Shown here: positions 42,787-54,823 of the stretch, piece after piece
Position numbering within the stretch: position 1 is the first letter of the stretch
Layout: every line of letters starts with the position of its first letter
Assembly (NCBI GenBank): GCA_033032865.1
Contig: JAWHQI010000024.1
Span: 2,852,001 to 2,916,000 of the forward strand
DNA length: 64,000 nucleotides
Direction: 5' to 3'
Origin: Dactylorhiza incarnata
Taxonomy: Eukaryota; Streptophyta; Magnoliopsida; Asparagales; Orchidaceae
Notes under the pieces: generated by a model
What the model was told of the DNA's origin: nothing
The model's input: only the letters and a program-made list of their open reading frames with translations
Database searches by the model: none
Position numbers and translations under genes: made by a program

Positions 42787-43985
42787 CTGCAAAACAGAGT
42801 TTAATGTTCCTTAGGAGCCCAAGATGACTTGAGTCCTAGGTTCTTGTTAGCATAATCAAATGGCCTTACTCTAGCTGCACCCTTGGCAGGAAGACTCTTC
42901 TTTGCATTAGGTACATTGGGGTTGCACCAACAATCTATGGCAAAGTGTCCGACTTTATCACAGCACCAACATTCATGAATGTTGTATCTTCTCTTCTGAG
43001 CATTTCTTGAGGATTGTGCTACACAGTCCTCATGTTCAGGAATAGATACAGCAGCATTCTTCTTGTTCCTCTCAGCAATGATTTGACTGAATGTCATTCT
43101 GTGTGCTGTCTTGATGCTCTTTGTCCTGATGACATCAGCTTGCAATGACTTGGCAGCCATACAAGATTTGATGGCATCTGACACTGAGAAATCAGACATG
43201 TTTACATAATTGGCAGTAGTCATGTTCTTGACTGATCCAACCTTGGAAGGGCTTGCCTTCTCATCCTTGAATGAAGTGGCTGAAGTACCAAAAACAAATG
43301 GTCCATGTTGGGCCATTTGAATTTCCTCATGGGGAGCCTTCATGGAACTCAATCCCATTCCCTTTCTTCCACTATGTGAAGGAGCATTTTCCTTCCTATA
43401 GCACCTCTCATTCTTCCAGTGACCATAAATGCTTTCATGGTCATACCTATTGGAGGGAAGAATCACCTTTTGAAAGGTGGGTTGAGGCTTAGCCTTCTCC
43501 TTGCTCTTTACTCCACTCCCTTCTCCTACTTCCATTTTCTTGAATCCTAGTCCTCTCCTATTGGTTTGAGAGGAGAAGGTGTCAATGATAGGAAGCATAG
43601 ATCTGGGCTTGGAGAATTGAGCCACCAGGCCCTTCTCCTTCTCAAGTTTTTCCTCAAGGTCCTTGATGACCTTGTTCTTCAGGGAAATAATGCTTATTTG
43701 CACCATAGTTAACCCCTGTAAATGACTAATTTGTCTGCTCATCTGAGCCACCAGGGTGGTAGGTTCAGTGTTGACATCCTTAGTCATTTTGAGGGAAACA
43801 ATCTCCTGGGCTTGCCTCTTGGCAAGCTTCTTGCTCTTCTTCAGAGCCTCCAAGAGAACACCATATTTTTCAATCAATTGATTGAGTTCTTCCTCAGCTT
43901 CCATGCCCCTTCCATCAATTGATGGAGGTGCATCAGATTCTGGTCTAGTCTCACAATCAGAAATTGAAGTGGAATAAAATAGTAC
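42787..43985 (-). other. Putative gag-pol intron of element B (1199 nt)
   Basis: Minus donor GATCAG|GTACTA on a codon boundary; acceptor CTCTGTTTTGCAG|GAT in phase 0 with the protease scrap. Gag and pol lie in different frames here, so simple stop readthrough would not join them. The acceptor is about 12 nt beyond the gag stop. Confidence 0.55.
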
Positions 43986-45340
43986 CTGATCATTGTCAGA
44001 AGCATTCTGACTCCCTTCCTCATCAGTGAAGGCCATAAGGCTTATCTGATCAATGTCTTCTTCATCCTCCTCTTCATAACTATCTGAGTGTGAAAGAGGG
44101 GTCCTGATTCCTGTTCTAGCAGCAGGATAGTCTTCATCCTCCTGAGCAGCAAACAACCCTATGTAGGTTTTCTCTTCTTCATCTGAATCTGAAGATGAAG
44201 ATGAAGATTCACTCCAGCTCTTGCTTTTCTTGGTTAGAAGGGATTGTTCTCCCTTCCTCTCCTTCTTATGATGAGGCTTCTTTTCACCTCTATCTTTCCT
44301 TTTGACTGGGAAGTCAGCAATGACATGCCCAGGCTTGCTGCAGCTATAACAGGTTATATTGTTAGAAGAATGTTTACTAATTTTAGAGTCATACCTGTCA
44401 CCCTTTGGGTGATGTCTTTCTGATTTGCTGCTATCCTTTTTGTTGTGTAATGATGAGGAGGGCTTGTTCTTCCACTGCTTCCTCTTCATCATCTTCTTGA
44501 ACTGTCTAGTGAAGGCAGCAAACTCCTCATCAGAGGAAGAGCATCCTGAGGTGCTGACTTCAGGTTCAGCACTTCTCTAGGAGGATACACCATCCTGCTT
44601 TTGCTTTTCTTGGAGCTGTCAGCTTTGAGAGCAACAGATTTCTCCCTTGCTTGAACCCTTGAAGAGGTGTCCTCTTCCTTCCTTGCAGACAGATGCATCT
44701 CATAGGAGAGCAGCTTCCCAAACAGTGTGTGAGTTTGGGTCTCACCTAGCTTGGCCACTTCCCTGATGGCACATATCTTTGTGTCTCATACTCTTGTGAG
44801 AGATCTAAGGAACTTATCATTCAGCTCATAATGAGTGAAGTTCTTTTCATAGGTCCTCAACTCATTCACTATCCTGAAAAATCTTTCATTGCAATCAGCT
44901 ATGCATTCCTGGTTCAGTTGCCTAAAGGCTTCATACTCCTGATTTAGGAGTGACTTCCTGTCATCCCTAACCTCAGCTGTCCCTTCCATATATACTATTA
45001 AAGTATCCCACATTTCCTTGGCAGAAGTGCAATGTACCAAGTTTTGAAAAGTGGAATCATCAATAGCATTGACAATGATGTTCTGGGCCCTCTTGTCCAT
45101 GGTGAACAACTCAAGTTCATCCTTGGTCAGATCTTTGAATAGTTTGGCCACTCTTCTTGTTGGATCTATAGTGGATGCAGTGTGAAACGTGAAAGGTCCT
45201 TCTTCAACTATAATGAAGATCCTTGGATCAGATGATTCCATAAACAACCTGATCCTTTGCTTCCATATGCCAAAATTCTCTTTGTTGCATATGGGCAACT
45301 TCATGGACCTCATTTCCTTTTGCAATCCAGAGGAGGCCAT
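42801..45340 (-). pseudogene. gag: gag of element B
   Basis: ATG at 45340. The first frame (to 44786) is a UBN2-type capsid region (FGIWKQRIRLFMES, TSAKEMWDTL). A stop and frameshift follow near 44786 and 44490. The long last frame (44492-42801) has a first knuckle CYSCSKPGHVIADF (last Cys lost), an acidic region, a Lys/Leu-rich coiled-coil-like region (about 43870-43620) and a second knuckle CWCCDKVGHFAIDC (about 42955-42914), ending at TAA 42801. The region from 43985 down is the putative intron. It differs clearly from A/C/D gag and is closer in style to H. Confidence 0.88.
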
Positions 45341-45405
45341 GGGATATGATTTGACTAAACCTTTTAGGATCTGTTCAGACTGTTAAGTCCTTCTTGACCA
45401 ACCTC

Positions 45406-45417
45406 CCTCTGATACCA
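45406..45417 (-). promoter_or_regulatory. Primer binding site of element B (initiator Met tRNA)
   Basis: Minus-strand TGGTATCAGAGG, 2 bp from the 5' LTR. Confidence 0.93.
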
Positions 45418-45419
45418 CT

Positions 45420-47086
45420 TGAAATAATATTAGGTTTGTAGTCTAAATCACCTAGAGGGGGGGTGAATAGTTCTTTTTGATTTTCCTCTAAACACCCTAG
45501 CTTATTTCTGATTTCTGGTTTAAGCAAAAGATCAAACACATAGAAAGCACACAAGTATGTATAGAGGTTCCTCAAGATAGGGTGTCTTGAGTAGTCCTCT
45601 TTCCCCCTTCACCTTTCTAACAATGTGTTAGACAAGGCCAACTCCTCCAAACTCGGCTCAAAGAGCTTACAGCACAAGTTCCTCAGAACTTCTCAGATCA
45701 AGGATGATCCTACCTCAGGACAAAAGTCCCTACAACTCAGAGCAATCACCAGCTCCTACCTCAGGCACAGCAGCCCTACAAACTCAGATCAGCTCCTGAT
45801 CCTACAGCTCACACCACAGCAGGTCCTACAACTCAGACCACAACAGGTCCTACCTCAGGCTAAACATCCCTACCTCAGATCAGCTCCTGATCCTACACTC
45901 AGACCTCAGCAGGTCCTACAACTCAGAGAATTTCTTCTCCTACAGCTCAGGCAATGAAGCCCTACAACTCAGAACCCTCAGGTTCCTACAAACTCAGACC
46001 AAATGGTCTTACATCTTAGGCAAAATGCCCTACAGAAAAATGGTTTAGAAATATTCTACAGTAGAGGTACTCTCCTGTAGATCTTGCACAGCCTGTGCTT
46101 CCTGTAGCTGAAGATGTTGAATACATCCACAACTTGATCTTCCTCTTCAATAGAGTGATGGAAGATCACCTTGCTCCTTCTGGTGGAGGAGTTATCTTCT
46201 TCTCTTTGTTTCTTCTTCTCTTTCAGGGAACAGGAAGAAAGTCGAGAGCGGCAGCCGTCAATGAAACAGTTGACTTTCTTTTTGCACGCGACGGAGGAGA
46301 GCTTCAAATGTGCCCTAGCATTTCCTTTTATACATTTCTGATCTTCAACGGCTCTTAGATGTCCTTCTGAGAAGTATGGGAGAAGCTGGTGGACCCCACA
46401 CGGCTTGTCTGCAACTTGCCCTAGCCGCAGGTTCCGCCGCCCTACTTTTTCCTAGAGAAGGACTGCGCTCGACGAACGCGTTGTACTATACATTCGACGA
46501 ACTTGTCAAACTCTGCATTCGACGATCTTGTCAAACTCTGCGTTCGACGATCTTGCCAAGCTCTGCGATCGACGATCTTATCTTGTTTCTGCGTTCGACG
46601 AACGACACTCTGCGTTCGATGATTGGCACTGTCTCTGCGTTCGACGATCTTCTCTGTCTCTGCGTTCGACGATCTGCACTCTGAGTTCGACGGACATGCC
46701 AACTCTCAGCTGTTTCTTCAATCTCGTCTCAGCGGTCGACGAACAGTGTTCTGTGTTCAACGAACGGTCTTCTGCGTTCAACGAACACGCAGATTCTCAA
46801 CATTTGAAGAACTTATCAGCGGAGACACCTTCTTCTCAGGGGATCCTCTGAGACGGCTCCTCGTCTCAGCGGTTTTGACCCTTCCTCTCAGCGGTTCAGC
46901 TGAGACAAATTTTCATCTCTTTGTAGATGATTTCTTCACATCTAAGGGCATGTTTGGCCCTTTCTCTTGAGTCACCTAAGCCTGTTTGACTTACAAAAAT
47001 AAAGCTTTATCAAATACAATATGTCCTTAGCATTGAGAGTGATGCCTCTTCAAATCAAGGTACTATTGAGGGCAATATACCCAACA
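45420..47086 (-). mobile_element. 5' LTR of element B
   Basis: 1667 bp, colinear with 31530-33196. Minus TATA box (GTATAAAAGG, about 46326-46336), U3 palindromes at about 46450-46920, CTACAACTCAG-type minisatellite at about 45690-46020. Confidence 0.93.
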
Positions 47087-47766
47087 GGCTCCTTGTTGTA
47101 TTCATTGTGTTGGATCTTGAGTTCTACCTCATGGGTTTTGAGATTCCCAATGAGGCTCTCAACTTGGAGCGTTCTTTGATTGTGCGACTCCGAGATAGCC
47201 GTCACCTTTGGATTGAATTTTGGAGGAAGGGATTGAAGAATATTTCGGGCCAAGTCGTCGTTGGAGAAGGTCTTTCCAAGAACTTTGGAGGCATTTACGA
47301 TTTTGGTGAAGCGCGTGTACATGGCATCAACATCCTCACTTTCATCCATCCGAAACATTTCATATTCTGACTCTAGTTGGAAAAGCTTTGAATCTTTAAC
47401 CTGCGATGTACCTTCATGAGTATTTTCCAAATGATTCCAAATATCATATGCAGTAGTACATGCAGAAATTCTATTAAATTTATTTCTATCTAAAGCACAA
47501 AATAAAGCATTCATGGCCTTAGCGTTATTTTTGCATTTAAGTTTATCCCTATCATCCCACTTATCCTTAGGTTTTTCTAATGTTACTTATCCAACTACAA
47601 TTATAGGAGGAGAGTATTCCTCTTCTATCATATTCCATGCCTCAATATCTAGGGTCATAAGAAAACAACTCATAATATTTTTCCAATAATTATAATCTGA
47701 CCCAGTAAATATTGGAGGTCTACTAATTCCCTGTCCCTCGAAAAAAGCGAGATCATAAGATGTCAT
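47087..47766 (-). pseudogene. gag: 5' part of gag of element D
   Basis: ATG at 47766, GQGISRPPIFTG start as in A and C, a frame break near 47590-47520, then the UBN2-type region up to EYNKEP, where element B is inserted. It continues at 31529. Confidence 0.88.
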
Positions 47767-47798
47767 TATTCCTAGTTTTAAACCGTTTGGAATAACCC

Positions 47799-47810
47799 GC
47801 TCTGATACCA
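47799..47810 (-). promoter_or_regulatory. Primer binding site of element D (initiator Met tRNA)
   Basis: Minus-strand TGGTATCAGAGC, 2 bp from the LTR end. Confidence 0.93.
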
Positions 47811-47812
47811 CT

Positions 47813-48910
47813 TGTTGGATCGATAGGCTCCCTTAGAGGGGGTGAATAAGGGAATAAAAATTCTTTTATAATTTTATGGAAATTACTAAATTGTTTAGGA
47901 ATAAATGAGAGCAAAATAACAATTTAGCAAAAAGAAATTTGCAATAATAAAATTTACGCCAAATGAAAGAAATCAAGTAAATACAAATAGAGACATGATT
48001 GTATTATAAATAAAAAATGGTGTTTACATAAATTTGATTTCTATATCGCTAGAAATCGGAGGCGTACAAATGAAAATATCTTTCCCTTCTCTATACCGAC
48101 TTGTATTCCCACAAACTGGTTGGCTTTAGCCTATCCTTCCCTGGATATGACCTCAAGCCGCTCTAGCCAATCCTAACCCCCAATATGGCCTCGAGCACCC
48201 CCTAGATCTAATCTCCTAGACCTAGTCGCCAACTCACGTGGTGAATTATCCCCTAAGCCGCGCAAGGACCTAGTCGCCAACAAAAGGCAATTTTACTACA
48301 AAAATTCACAATAATGAAATAAAGTAAATAACAAAAACTCCCTCTATGAGATTTCTAATGATGAGGATGAAGGATCGTTGTAGCATAAGTGAGGTTGAAG
48401 TGATCGTTCTTCGGATGCAGCGTGACAGCTTCCTTCTCCAAAAATCTTCTTCTTTGGCTTTAAGTGGGAGATGACCTTTCGGCAGAGTAACATCTCTAGA
48501 ATTTTGGCACAAGTAATCTCTCTGGAATCTCTAGTCAAAACGAGAGAGAAGCCGTCAATTTATAGAACTTGGAGATAGCGCATGCGGTAGCTCCTAGCGC
48601 CTGTGGTAGCGTTCAGTAGAAGCGGTTATGAAACCGTCGCGGCATGGCGTTGTGTGCACGAACTCGAGCTAGCGCTAGGCGGTAGCGCTAGCGCTGGCGG
48701 TAGCGCTAGCGCTGGCGGTAGCGCTAGCGCCAGGCGGTATCACTAACGCTGGCGGTAGTGTTTCTTCCAGAAAGTTGATTTCAGCTGCTTTCTACCAGGG
48801 GAGTATTGCACCTATAGTTCCTGCACACTATAAACACATGACAAGCAAGATCAAATATAATATGGGATTTGTTATTCTCAAACAAAGGGATGTGACACAC
48901 ATGTCTAATA
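47813..48910 (-). mobile_element. 5' LTR of element D
   Basis: Plus-strand start TGTTGGATCGATAGG with GGGGGTGAATAAG. Minus TATA box at about 48558-48566 and U3 palindromes of the GCTAGCGCTGGCGGTAGC type at 48576-48765. The U3 start near 48905-48910 is mutated (the TTGAGAATAACAAATCC motif near 48864-48880 aligns with C's LTR start), so the outer edge is approximate. Confidence 0.85.
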
Positions 48911-49792
48911 TGTAATCCGTACATTGTACATGTTTGTTTGATTATTGATATATTACTTTGTTTAATAAAATCTCAAATCTCCTTCGTTTTTCTTATTCAC
49001 TAGTGTTTTGTCCAATGTTTATAATAGAATGAATCAATAGTTCTAGAATATCGAGTTCGTACATGTTACTAGTAACTCAAACCATATGATTTTGGGTATT
49101 GTTACTATGCGTTAACCCACTTTTGGATAAAAATGGTAGGTTGATTTCCTAACAAAATAAGAAACCTTACTCTTCCGTCTAGGATGTTGCAAAACCTAGT
49201 GACATGGTTCACAGAGCGATAATGCAATATTTGGATTCCCTACCCATAGTTCAAATTCTCAGGTAAGCCCATTCAAAATCAGTGCTTCGGTGCAGTCTCG
49301 GCCAAGGGAGATCGAAGTGGTGTGGAATCACAGCGGCCTAGAGAATACGAAGAAGAGGTATAAACCTTTATTTTTAAACAAAGATATATATATATTCATA
49401 ACTAACATGTTTATATTTTATAAGGTCAAATCATTATCCTCCAAATGAATCTCATAGTTTGGATTAATCAAAATGTATCTTTATTTTAAAATTATCAATT
49501 TATATATTATAATAAGATAACAATAGAGGGGCGAAGTAGGATAGTTAATGGAGGTCCTTGGGAAATACGTTCTTGATGCAAACGTCTCATACTCTCATAT
49601 GATGCGTGACACATCAAGTTTATAAATTTAAAATTAGATTTATCCAAAAACTCATATACAACAAAGATAGGTCTGCTTGCCTACAAGTACGCAAATCTAT
49701 TGCTTTCTAGGTGCGATTGGAGTGTATGAAGATCTGCCAAGTGAGCATCCGATGGTAAACACATCGTTGGTTTAGGGATTGAGGACGTAGTT
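48911..49792. other. No gene recognised
   Basis: AT-rich flank between elements D and H; nothing recognisable. Confidence 0.5.
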
Positions 49793-50116
49793 ATGGCGGA
49801 TACCCAAGGTATATCCACAACCACCTGTTGTTCGGTCAACCTTATAAAAATAAACGAACTTACAAAACTTACTTCTGATGCATCAACTTCTTCTGCAGAG
49901 ACCGCGACAGTCGCCATCAAAGAGCTATGGGCAGAGATAGATGCCATGCGGAAGGATCGCTGGAATTCGCGAGTGCGAATTTGCAAACTCGAAAGGGAGG
50001 TGAAGGTTCTGAATAAGCAGAACATTGTGCTCGTTGTAGGAGTCCCCCGGCTGATGACTTTGTCGAACGATGTTGATTCTGGTTCGAGGACGCCTCAGGC
50101 TCTAGAGGCGCTTTAG
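49793..50116 (+). CDS. Small unrecognised ORF, 107 codons
   Basis: ATG at 49793, Ser/Thr/Ala-rich start, then a charged helix-like part (AIKELWAEIDAMRKDR; KLEREVKVLNKQN). It could be a fragment of a retroelement gag or a coiled-coil protein. It stops just before the H LTR. No family motif; may not be a gene. Confidence 0.25.
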   Translation: MADTQGISTTTCCSVNLIKINELTKLTSDASTSSAETATVAIKELWAEIDAMRKDRWNSRVRICKLEREVKVLNKQNIVLVVGVPRLMTLSNDVDSGSRTPQALEAL

Positions 50117-50123
50117 TTAAGTA

Positions 50124-51942
50124 TGTTGGAACAACCCTAATACTGATTTGGGCTAGGATCATTATCTGTTTATTAGGACAAAGTTGACCCCAATTGTATA
50201 GTCTAAAGGGTCAAGGTTTTAAGATGTTCGACTTATGGAAAAGTTCAGTTTCTGCGTTCGACGAACTCCATCCTGCGTTCGACAAAATGCTTCCTGCGTT
50301 CGACCAACGGCATGCTCCTGCGTTCGACGAACTTGCCAAGGTTCTGCGTTCGACGAAATGCTTCCCGCGTTCGACGAACGGCATGCTCCTGCGTTCGACG
50401 AACTTGGCAAGTCTCAGCGGTCGACGAGTTTGTTCAGTCTCAGCAGTTGATGAACTTGCCCAGTCTCAGCGGTCGAAGAATTTGCTCTGTCTCAGCGGTC
50501 GACGAATTTGCTCAGTCTCAGCGGTCGAAGAATTGGCTCAGAATCAGCAGTCGACGAACCTCCTCTTTCTCAGCGGTCGACGAATTTGCCAAGTCTCAGC
50601 GGTCGACGAAATTCATTCTCAGCTCGACTAATTCAATTCATCCAGCCAGATTTAGCAGTTTATTCTTCAGTTCGACGAACTCCAACTTGAGCTCGACGAA
50701 TTTCAGTATGCGTTTGATGAATCAGCAACAGATGTTCAGATCGACGAAATCCAACATTCTGTTCGACAAAATCAGTTCTCAGGTCAACGAAAGTTTCTCT
50801 TCAGCTTGTTTATTTCAGACAGATCAATTTTATTCTATTCTCTGAACTCAAATCATCTATCAGCAACGGCTCTATTTATTCCAGATAAGTCAAGGATCTT
50901 ATCTTTCCTTTTTATTTTATTCCTTTCCATTATCTTCCCGAGAAAATAGCTATTTGGCGGAAAAGGATACATTAATTAAAAAGGAAAAGGAATTAAATAT
51001 TGGCTTGCAGTTCCAAGAAATTATCCTCTTGATTATTCTATTCCTTCTTCAGAGGATTTGAAATTCAAAATCAGAGATATATTCTCAAAAAGAAGACGGA
51101 AGAAATAGTATTACAGATAACAACAAGATAGAAAGAAAAAAAGGAGGAAGAAACAGTCAAGAGGAAGAAAAAAAAGGGAGATACAGAAAGAAAAATACAG
51201 AGTTCATCTTCCTCAAGCAGCAGCTCTCTCAATCTCTGAGAACATCAACATTATTCTCTCAGTACTCAGCTGCTAGTTCAATCTTCAAGAGTAACAAATA
51301 ATCTGAGAAACCTTTGTCTCTCAGATTCATCAGCTATCAAGGAAGATCTACATTCAAGAGAAAGCTCCACCCTCAACTGTCAATTATTTTCTATCAAACA
51401 GGGGGAGCTTTATGACAACACATTCCACTAGTCTTCTCTAAGATTATTGACAGAGAAGAACATCTTAACCCTCTTTATCCCATTCTGTACAGGGTTTTAA
51501 CTCCCTTCAAAAGTTAACCCCTTGGTGGCAGGGCACCTGAACAAAAACCTGTAGTTTAGTTTAAGCACCTGATCAAAAGCTCAGTGGTGTTTGCGCACCT
51601 GATTAAAAACCCATTGGTGATAGGGCACCTAATAAAAAACTTAGTGGAATCCTACCAAGGGTGGTAGAAGAGTAGACGCACCCAGGTTTATTGGGGAACT
51701 ACTATAAAATCCTTGTGTCCTCTATGTTTGTGTGATTTTCTGTATTGTGCTGTGTGATCTCTTTGTGTTTGTTTTTATAACTCACTCAGTACACAAATAG
51801 ATATCACTATTTTAATTCCGCTATAAAAATAAGTGAAAAACTTTTTAATGCTCTATTCACCCCCTCTAGAGTAACTTTAAGATCTAACCTCCCTTTCCTT
51901 TGATATCAGAGATTACTTTCAACTGATATCAGAGCACTTTCA
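50124..51942 (+). mobile_element. 5' LTR of element H
   Basis: Starts TGTTGGAACAACCC. U3 holds many GTTCGACGAAC and CAGCGGTCGACGAA motifs (50255-50790). A TATA-like CTATTTAT lies near 50870. An A-rich region and four degenerate GCACCTGAT(A/C)AAAA repeats (51533-51645) follow. The end TATTCACCCCCTCTAGAG...CACTTTCA is inferred by analogy with B. Confidence 0.8.
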
Positions 51943-51956
51943 ATTGGTATCAGAGG
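51900..51956 (+). promoter_or_regulatory. Primer site of element H with two upstream PBS-like copies
   Basis: TGGTATCAGAGG (51945-51956) is the likely PBS. TGATATCAGAG occurs twice just before it (about 51901 and 51924), separated by ACTTTCAA, giving three tandem PBS-like units. Confidence 0.75.
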
Positions 51957-53302
51957 TTGGTTGATTCTTTACAGGCTAACACCTGAATCCAAAGATCAAT
52001 TAGATCTTAATTTTTTCTAGAGTTTTATTTTTCTAAAAACTCATGGCACAGAACAAAGAATACTCAAGCACAAGACCTCTTATGTGCAATCTAAATAAGT
52101 TTGCACTATGGAAGGCAAGGATCAGATTGTATATGAATTCTATTGATGAGGATATCTTCAATGTTATTTTGACAGGACCTCCTACTCCTACAGCAATATC
52201 AAGTGCTGAAACAACAACAACAACAACAACAAATAATGATGTTCCACCTCCTTAGTGGACAGATGCTCAAAAGAAGCAGAGAAGTGCTGATGTCAAAGCT
52301 ATGAACATATTGGCACAAACAATGTCTGATGACATTTTTCAAAAAGTTGTGGAATGCACTTCAGCCAGAGAAATCTGGATTTCCCTCAACAACATGGCTG
52401 AAGGATCTACAGATGAGAGAAAAGATAGAAGATCTCATCTCATCGCCCATTATGAAAACTATAAGAAGGGAGAAAATGAAACAGTAGTTGATATGTACAA
52501 TAGGCTCAGCCTCATAATCAATAAGCTGAAGACTTTGGACAAAGTGATCTCCATCACTGAGGTCAATGATAAGATCTTAATGTGCTTCCCCAGCACATGG
52601 GACTCTAGGATCTGGCCAATCAAGGAAGCCAGAAGCATCAATGAGATCTCCACAGAGAACTTGTTAGGCAAGCTCAAATCCTATGAGCAACTTATCAAGT
52701 CCAGAGAAGCTGAACAATCTACTTCCTCACCAGCATCCAAGAAGGAAAAGAGCATTGCTTTCCAAGAAACTGAAGAGGAAGATAAAGCTCCAGGAGAAGT
52801 GGAGTTCATGAGTCTTCTAGCCAAGAGATTCTACAAGATGGCTAGAAAAGACTTTAAAAAGAAGGATTCAAGATCCAGAGAAAAGCCAAGGTATGACAAA
52901 TCTAATTCTAAAGAAATAATTTGTTTTTGTTGCAGGAAACCTGGACACATTCTACCTGAGTGTCCAGAGAACCAAAAGAAGGAGAAGAGAAAAGAGAAAG
53001 AAGAGAAAAGGCACTCCAGCAAGCCTTCCTCCCACAAACACAAACATAAGGGAAGAGGCTTTGTAGCTGAATCTTGGAGTGAAACAGACTCAGAATCTTC
53101 ATCCAACTCTTCAGAAGATGAAGAAAATTCAAATGAGAAGGACCAATGCTTGATGGCTATATATGACTCAAGCAATGAGTCAGAATATGCATCATCATCC
53201 AGCTCCAAAGATGATGAAGAAGAAAGAAACTTCTGCATGATGGCTATCAATGCCTCAGGAAGTAATTCAGAAGAATCAGAATCAGAAAATGATAGTGATC
53301 AG

Positions 53303-54125
53303 GTAATATCTACTTTTGATTTTAATTCAGATGAATTCAAAGGTGAATTCAGAGCTCTTTGTATTGATTTAATTAAATCTGAGAAAGAGATAATCTCTCT
53401 CAGAGGCAAGTTGGCTGAAATGAACCAACTAAGTGAAGATAATGTCAATCTTAAGAAAGATTTGGCTGCCTCCAGAGAACACATTGTTCTCATTGAGAAC
53501 AAGTTGTCTGAAGCTAAGAAGTTTGAAGATTCCCTAAATGGGAGAAGTATCAAACTGATGGACATCACAAGCACAATGAATGCTAGACTAAGTGGCAAAC
53601 TGGGCTTGGGTGCATCATCAAGTGAGCCACATCTGATTAAGAAAAACATTCTTTCTACACCAGTAAAATTCATTTCTGCTAAGAACAAAGAGGTAATAGA
53701 AGTAGATAAAAATATCTCAAGCAAGAATATTAAGAATGGAGGAATTCAACAAAATTTGTCGAACGGAGCTCGACGAAATCAATTTATTTCGTCGAACCGA
53801 GATTGACGAAAGCTGAGCACAGAATTCCAGTATATCTGTCCATCAAACGGCGCTCGACGAAATCACGTCCATTCGTCGAATGGCGATCGACGAATTCACC
53901 CAAATTCGCCGAACGGAAAATATACAGAAAATCTGAAGAATTCTTATTCTCATTATAATAAGAATCCTTTCACTAAGTGGATAATTCCTCCTAGGAAATA
54001 TCATCCACAAGGCTATAAGGATCAGCCTGAGATATCTTATATTTCAGATTTTTGTGGAAAGACAAAAGGACCCAAGGTTGTCTGGGTCAAAAACAACTAG
54101 GATGTTTTCTGTTTTGCAAGTACAG
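53303..54125 (+). other. Putative gag-pol intron of element H (823 nt)
   Basis: Donor GATCAG|GTAATA on a gag codon boundary; acceptor in TTCTGTTTTGCAAGTACAG|AGC, phase 0 with the protease frame. Gag end and pol are in different frames. The donor matches B (GATCAG|GTACTA) and the acceptor region matches B's TCTGTTTTGCAG. The palindromes at 53755-53920 lie inside. Confidence 0.5.
53755..53920. repeat. Palindromes in H gag / putative intron
   Basis: Four copies of the form TTCGTCGAAC-ggag-TCGACGAA (about 53757, 53789, 53841 and 53872) plus a partial one. Confidence 0.85.
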
Positions 54126-54823
54126 AGCTATCCAAGCATAAAAGAACAGTGGTACTTGGATAGTGGGTGCTCTAAGCACATGACAGGAAATAAGGTCAAC
54201 CTAAGCAACTACAAGGCAAGTCTTGGACCCAAAGTGATCTTTGGAGACTCCAACTGTGGACAAACCAAAGGTTATGGTTAAATCAAAGTTGGAGCAGTCA
54301 CCTTCAAAGAGGTAGCTTATGTCAAGGGTCTGAAGTACAACCTCATCAACATAAGCCAGTTATGTGATGAAGGTTATCAGGTAACATTTAATAATTCCTT
54401 ATGTCTTATTACCAATAATAAAAACATAAATGTATTATCTGGTATTAGACATGGAAACATTTATTTAGTCAATTTTGACTCTGCCAACTCAGATATTTGC
54501 TTATTTAATTCTATAAGTAAAACAAATGAATTATGGTATAAAAGGCTAGGACACATTAACCTTAGAACTATATCTAAGCTTTCTAAGGAAAATCTTGTTA
54601 GAGGACTGCCTTCTGGTTCATACAAGAAGGAATGACTCTGCAGGGCTTGTCAATTAGGTAAGTAGACTAAGAGTAGTTGTAAATCTTTATCCAAGAGTGA
54701 TTCACCTAGGATTTTGTATTTATTGCATTTGGATTTTTTTGGACCCTCTGCAATACAAAGTCTAGGAGGGAAGCATTATTATCTAGTTATTGTAGATGAC
54801 TTCTCAAGATTTACTTGGGTGTT
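54126..54823 (+). pseudogene. pol: 5' part of pol of element H (protease, start of integrase)
   Basis: Protease WYLDSGCSKHMTG near 54152; integrase HHCC (LWYKRLGH...LCRACQLGK), then LHLDFFGPS and VDDFSRFTWV. Stops at about 54282, 54635 and 54664. Interrupted at GTGTT (54819-54823) by element F and continued at 60614. Confidence 0.88.

Larger units (their letters stand above)
31530..47086 (-). mobile_element. Element B: non-autonomous SIRE-like Copia element
   Basis: TSD GGCTC at 31525-31529 and 47087-47091, in D's gag. Two LTRs of equal length, 1667 bp (31530-33196 and 45420-47086). Minus orientation shown by PBS next to the right LTR and purine tract next to the left. It carries gag and a long third ORF, but only a protease scrap of pol. 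Element C (36077-42103) is inserted in it; without C it is about 9.5 kb. Confidence 0.92.
9955..48910 (-). mobile_element. Element D: old SIRE-like Copia element split by nested insertions
   Basis: Read from right to left: 5' LTR (48910-47813), Met-tRNA PBS, gag (47766-47087), insertion B, rest of gag (31529-31062), pol (31061-27998), insertion A, 3' tail (10579-about 9955). The reading order is recovered because A and B each have clean 5-bp TSDs. The 3' LTR is missing: the left side runs into the LTR of element E. The gag-pol junction lacks the interval that is present in relatives A and C. Confidence 0.8.
52043..54125 (+). pseudogene. gag: gag of element H
   Basis: ATG at 52043 with the NLNKFALWKARIRLYM capsid start, TAG at about 52253, then a long open frame (52301-53806): UBN2-type region, Lys-rich part, intact knuckle CFCCRKPGHILPEC (about 52924-52965), Ser/Glu-rich acidic part, and coiled-coil-like part (about 53345-53560). 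The frame then crosses a palindrome cluster (53755-53920), where it hits a stop; a late GPKVVWVKNN end precedes TAG near 54100. No second knuckle survives. From 53303 on it is also the putative intron. Confidence 0.88.
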
